NCBI GenBank assembly: GCA_031285685.1
Contig: JAITVS010000371.1
Span: forward strand, 1 to 44,568
Origin: Tannerella sp.
GTDB lineage: Bacteria; Bacteroidota; Bacteroidia; Bacteroidales; Tannerellaceae
Direction: 5' to 3'
DNA length: 44,568 bases
The position numbers and the translations under genes were made by a program. This document shows, piece by piece, positions 44,318-44,568 of this stretch; within the stretch, counting starts at the first letter, position 1, and every line of letters starts with the position of its first letter. Under the pieces are notes generated by a model, which saw nothing but the letters and a program-made list of their open reading frames with translations, had not been told where the DNA came from and searched no databases.

Positions 44318-44568
44318 AAGCGGAATTTGTTTTTTCGGGGATTATTATTTTTATTTTCCGGAGGATTTTTTTTATGATGTGAAGCGTTATGCCTCTTTTT
44401 ATCATGGATTGAAGGGGCGGGCGGATTTTGTCCACCGATAGAAAAGAAAAATCCCCCCTGCTGTACGGGTGTTTATTTATGTTTGTGGAAATATTTATTC
44501 ATAAAAATATAGATATGGCTACATGCCGCATCTCAGGTAATGACAAAAAAATAAACTTTCATTTGTCA

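Noticed and set aside
44124-44441. Plus-strand frame of 105 codons at the right end
   Set aside because: It is mostly antisense to the start of the GH43-like gene, and its extension past 44318 has no ribosome site or recognisable protein.
1-44568. CRISPR arrays, tRNA or rRNA genes, insertion sequences, phage or conjugation genes
   Set aside because: No regularly spaced repeats, no cloverleaf ending in CCA, no rRNA core sequence, no transposase or integrase frame was found when reading both strands.

Overview
The window reads as chromosomal DNA of a member of the Bacteroidales (phylum Bacteroidota). Supporting signs are moderate A+T content, promoters of the Bacteroidota form (TTTG, about 20 nt, then TAnnTTTG), few Shine-Dalgarno sites, many lipoproteins, a SusC/SusD pair with FecR and an ECF sigma factor, a Ser-type sulfatase, and the local set aroA, xseA/xseB, ispD, recG. 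The plant-polysaccharide genes on the right suggest a gut or plant-biomass lineage. Genus cannot be read from the sequence alone.

Layout. 1-2.1 kb: the start of a leftward gene at the window edge, a 5'-truncated DUF3999-like remnant, and a bile acid:sodium symporter-family transporter. 2.3-8.0 kb: an RSH (ppGpp) enzyme that appears to keep only its hydrolase, convergent with a very long PorW/SprE-like TPR lipoprotein; one perfect palindrome carries both stop codons. 8.1-10.6 kb (leftward): aroA, a small CCG-motif membrane protein and an orphan metal ABC permease. 10.8-16.5 kb: an OmpA-like/TPR lipoprotein with a strong terminator, then a CotH-kinase lipoprotein, a cardiolipin-synthase-type enzyme and a small lipoprotein. 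16.6-23.0 kb: an Lrp/AsnC regulator, a secreted subtilase, xseA, xseB, ispD and recG. 23.1-31.3 kb: a lone A+T-rich lipoprotein gene, then an ECF sigma - FecR - SusC (with STN domain) - SusD glycan-uptake and trans-envelope signalling locus, followed by a sulfatase with an altered active-site motif. 33.1-36.8 kb: serine acetyltransferase, adenosylhomocysteinase, an exported flavin-reductase-like lipoprotein and a YbaK deacylase. 37.1-44.3 kb: a carbohydrate cluster with no SusC/D of its own. It holds a rightward set (CE1-type esterase, alpha/beta hydrolase, GH9) facing a leftward set (GH43-like lipoprotein, then a second CE1-type esterase paralogous to the first).

How the parts work together. 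The sigma/FecR/SusC/SusD/sulfatase stretch fits sensing and import of a probably sulfated glycan. The right-hand cluster fits de-esterification and depolymerisation of a substituted plant polysaccharide. The other genes are mostly housekeeping: shikimate pathway, isoprenoids, DNA repair, sulfur metabolism and tRNA proofreading. No tRNA, rRNA, CRISPR array, insertion sequence or phage gene was seen. No stretch above 300 bases lacks a gene; the last 250 bases (44318-44568) show nothing I can name. I found no clear-cut new system. The most unusual points are the RSH with a lost synthetase, the sulfatase with Gln in place of the motif Arg, the exported split-barrel lipoprotein, and the small CCG protein tied to an orphan permease.
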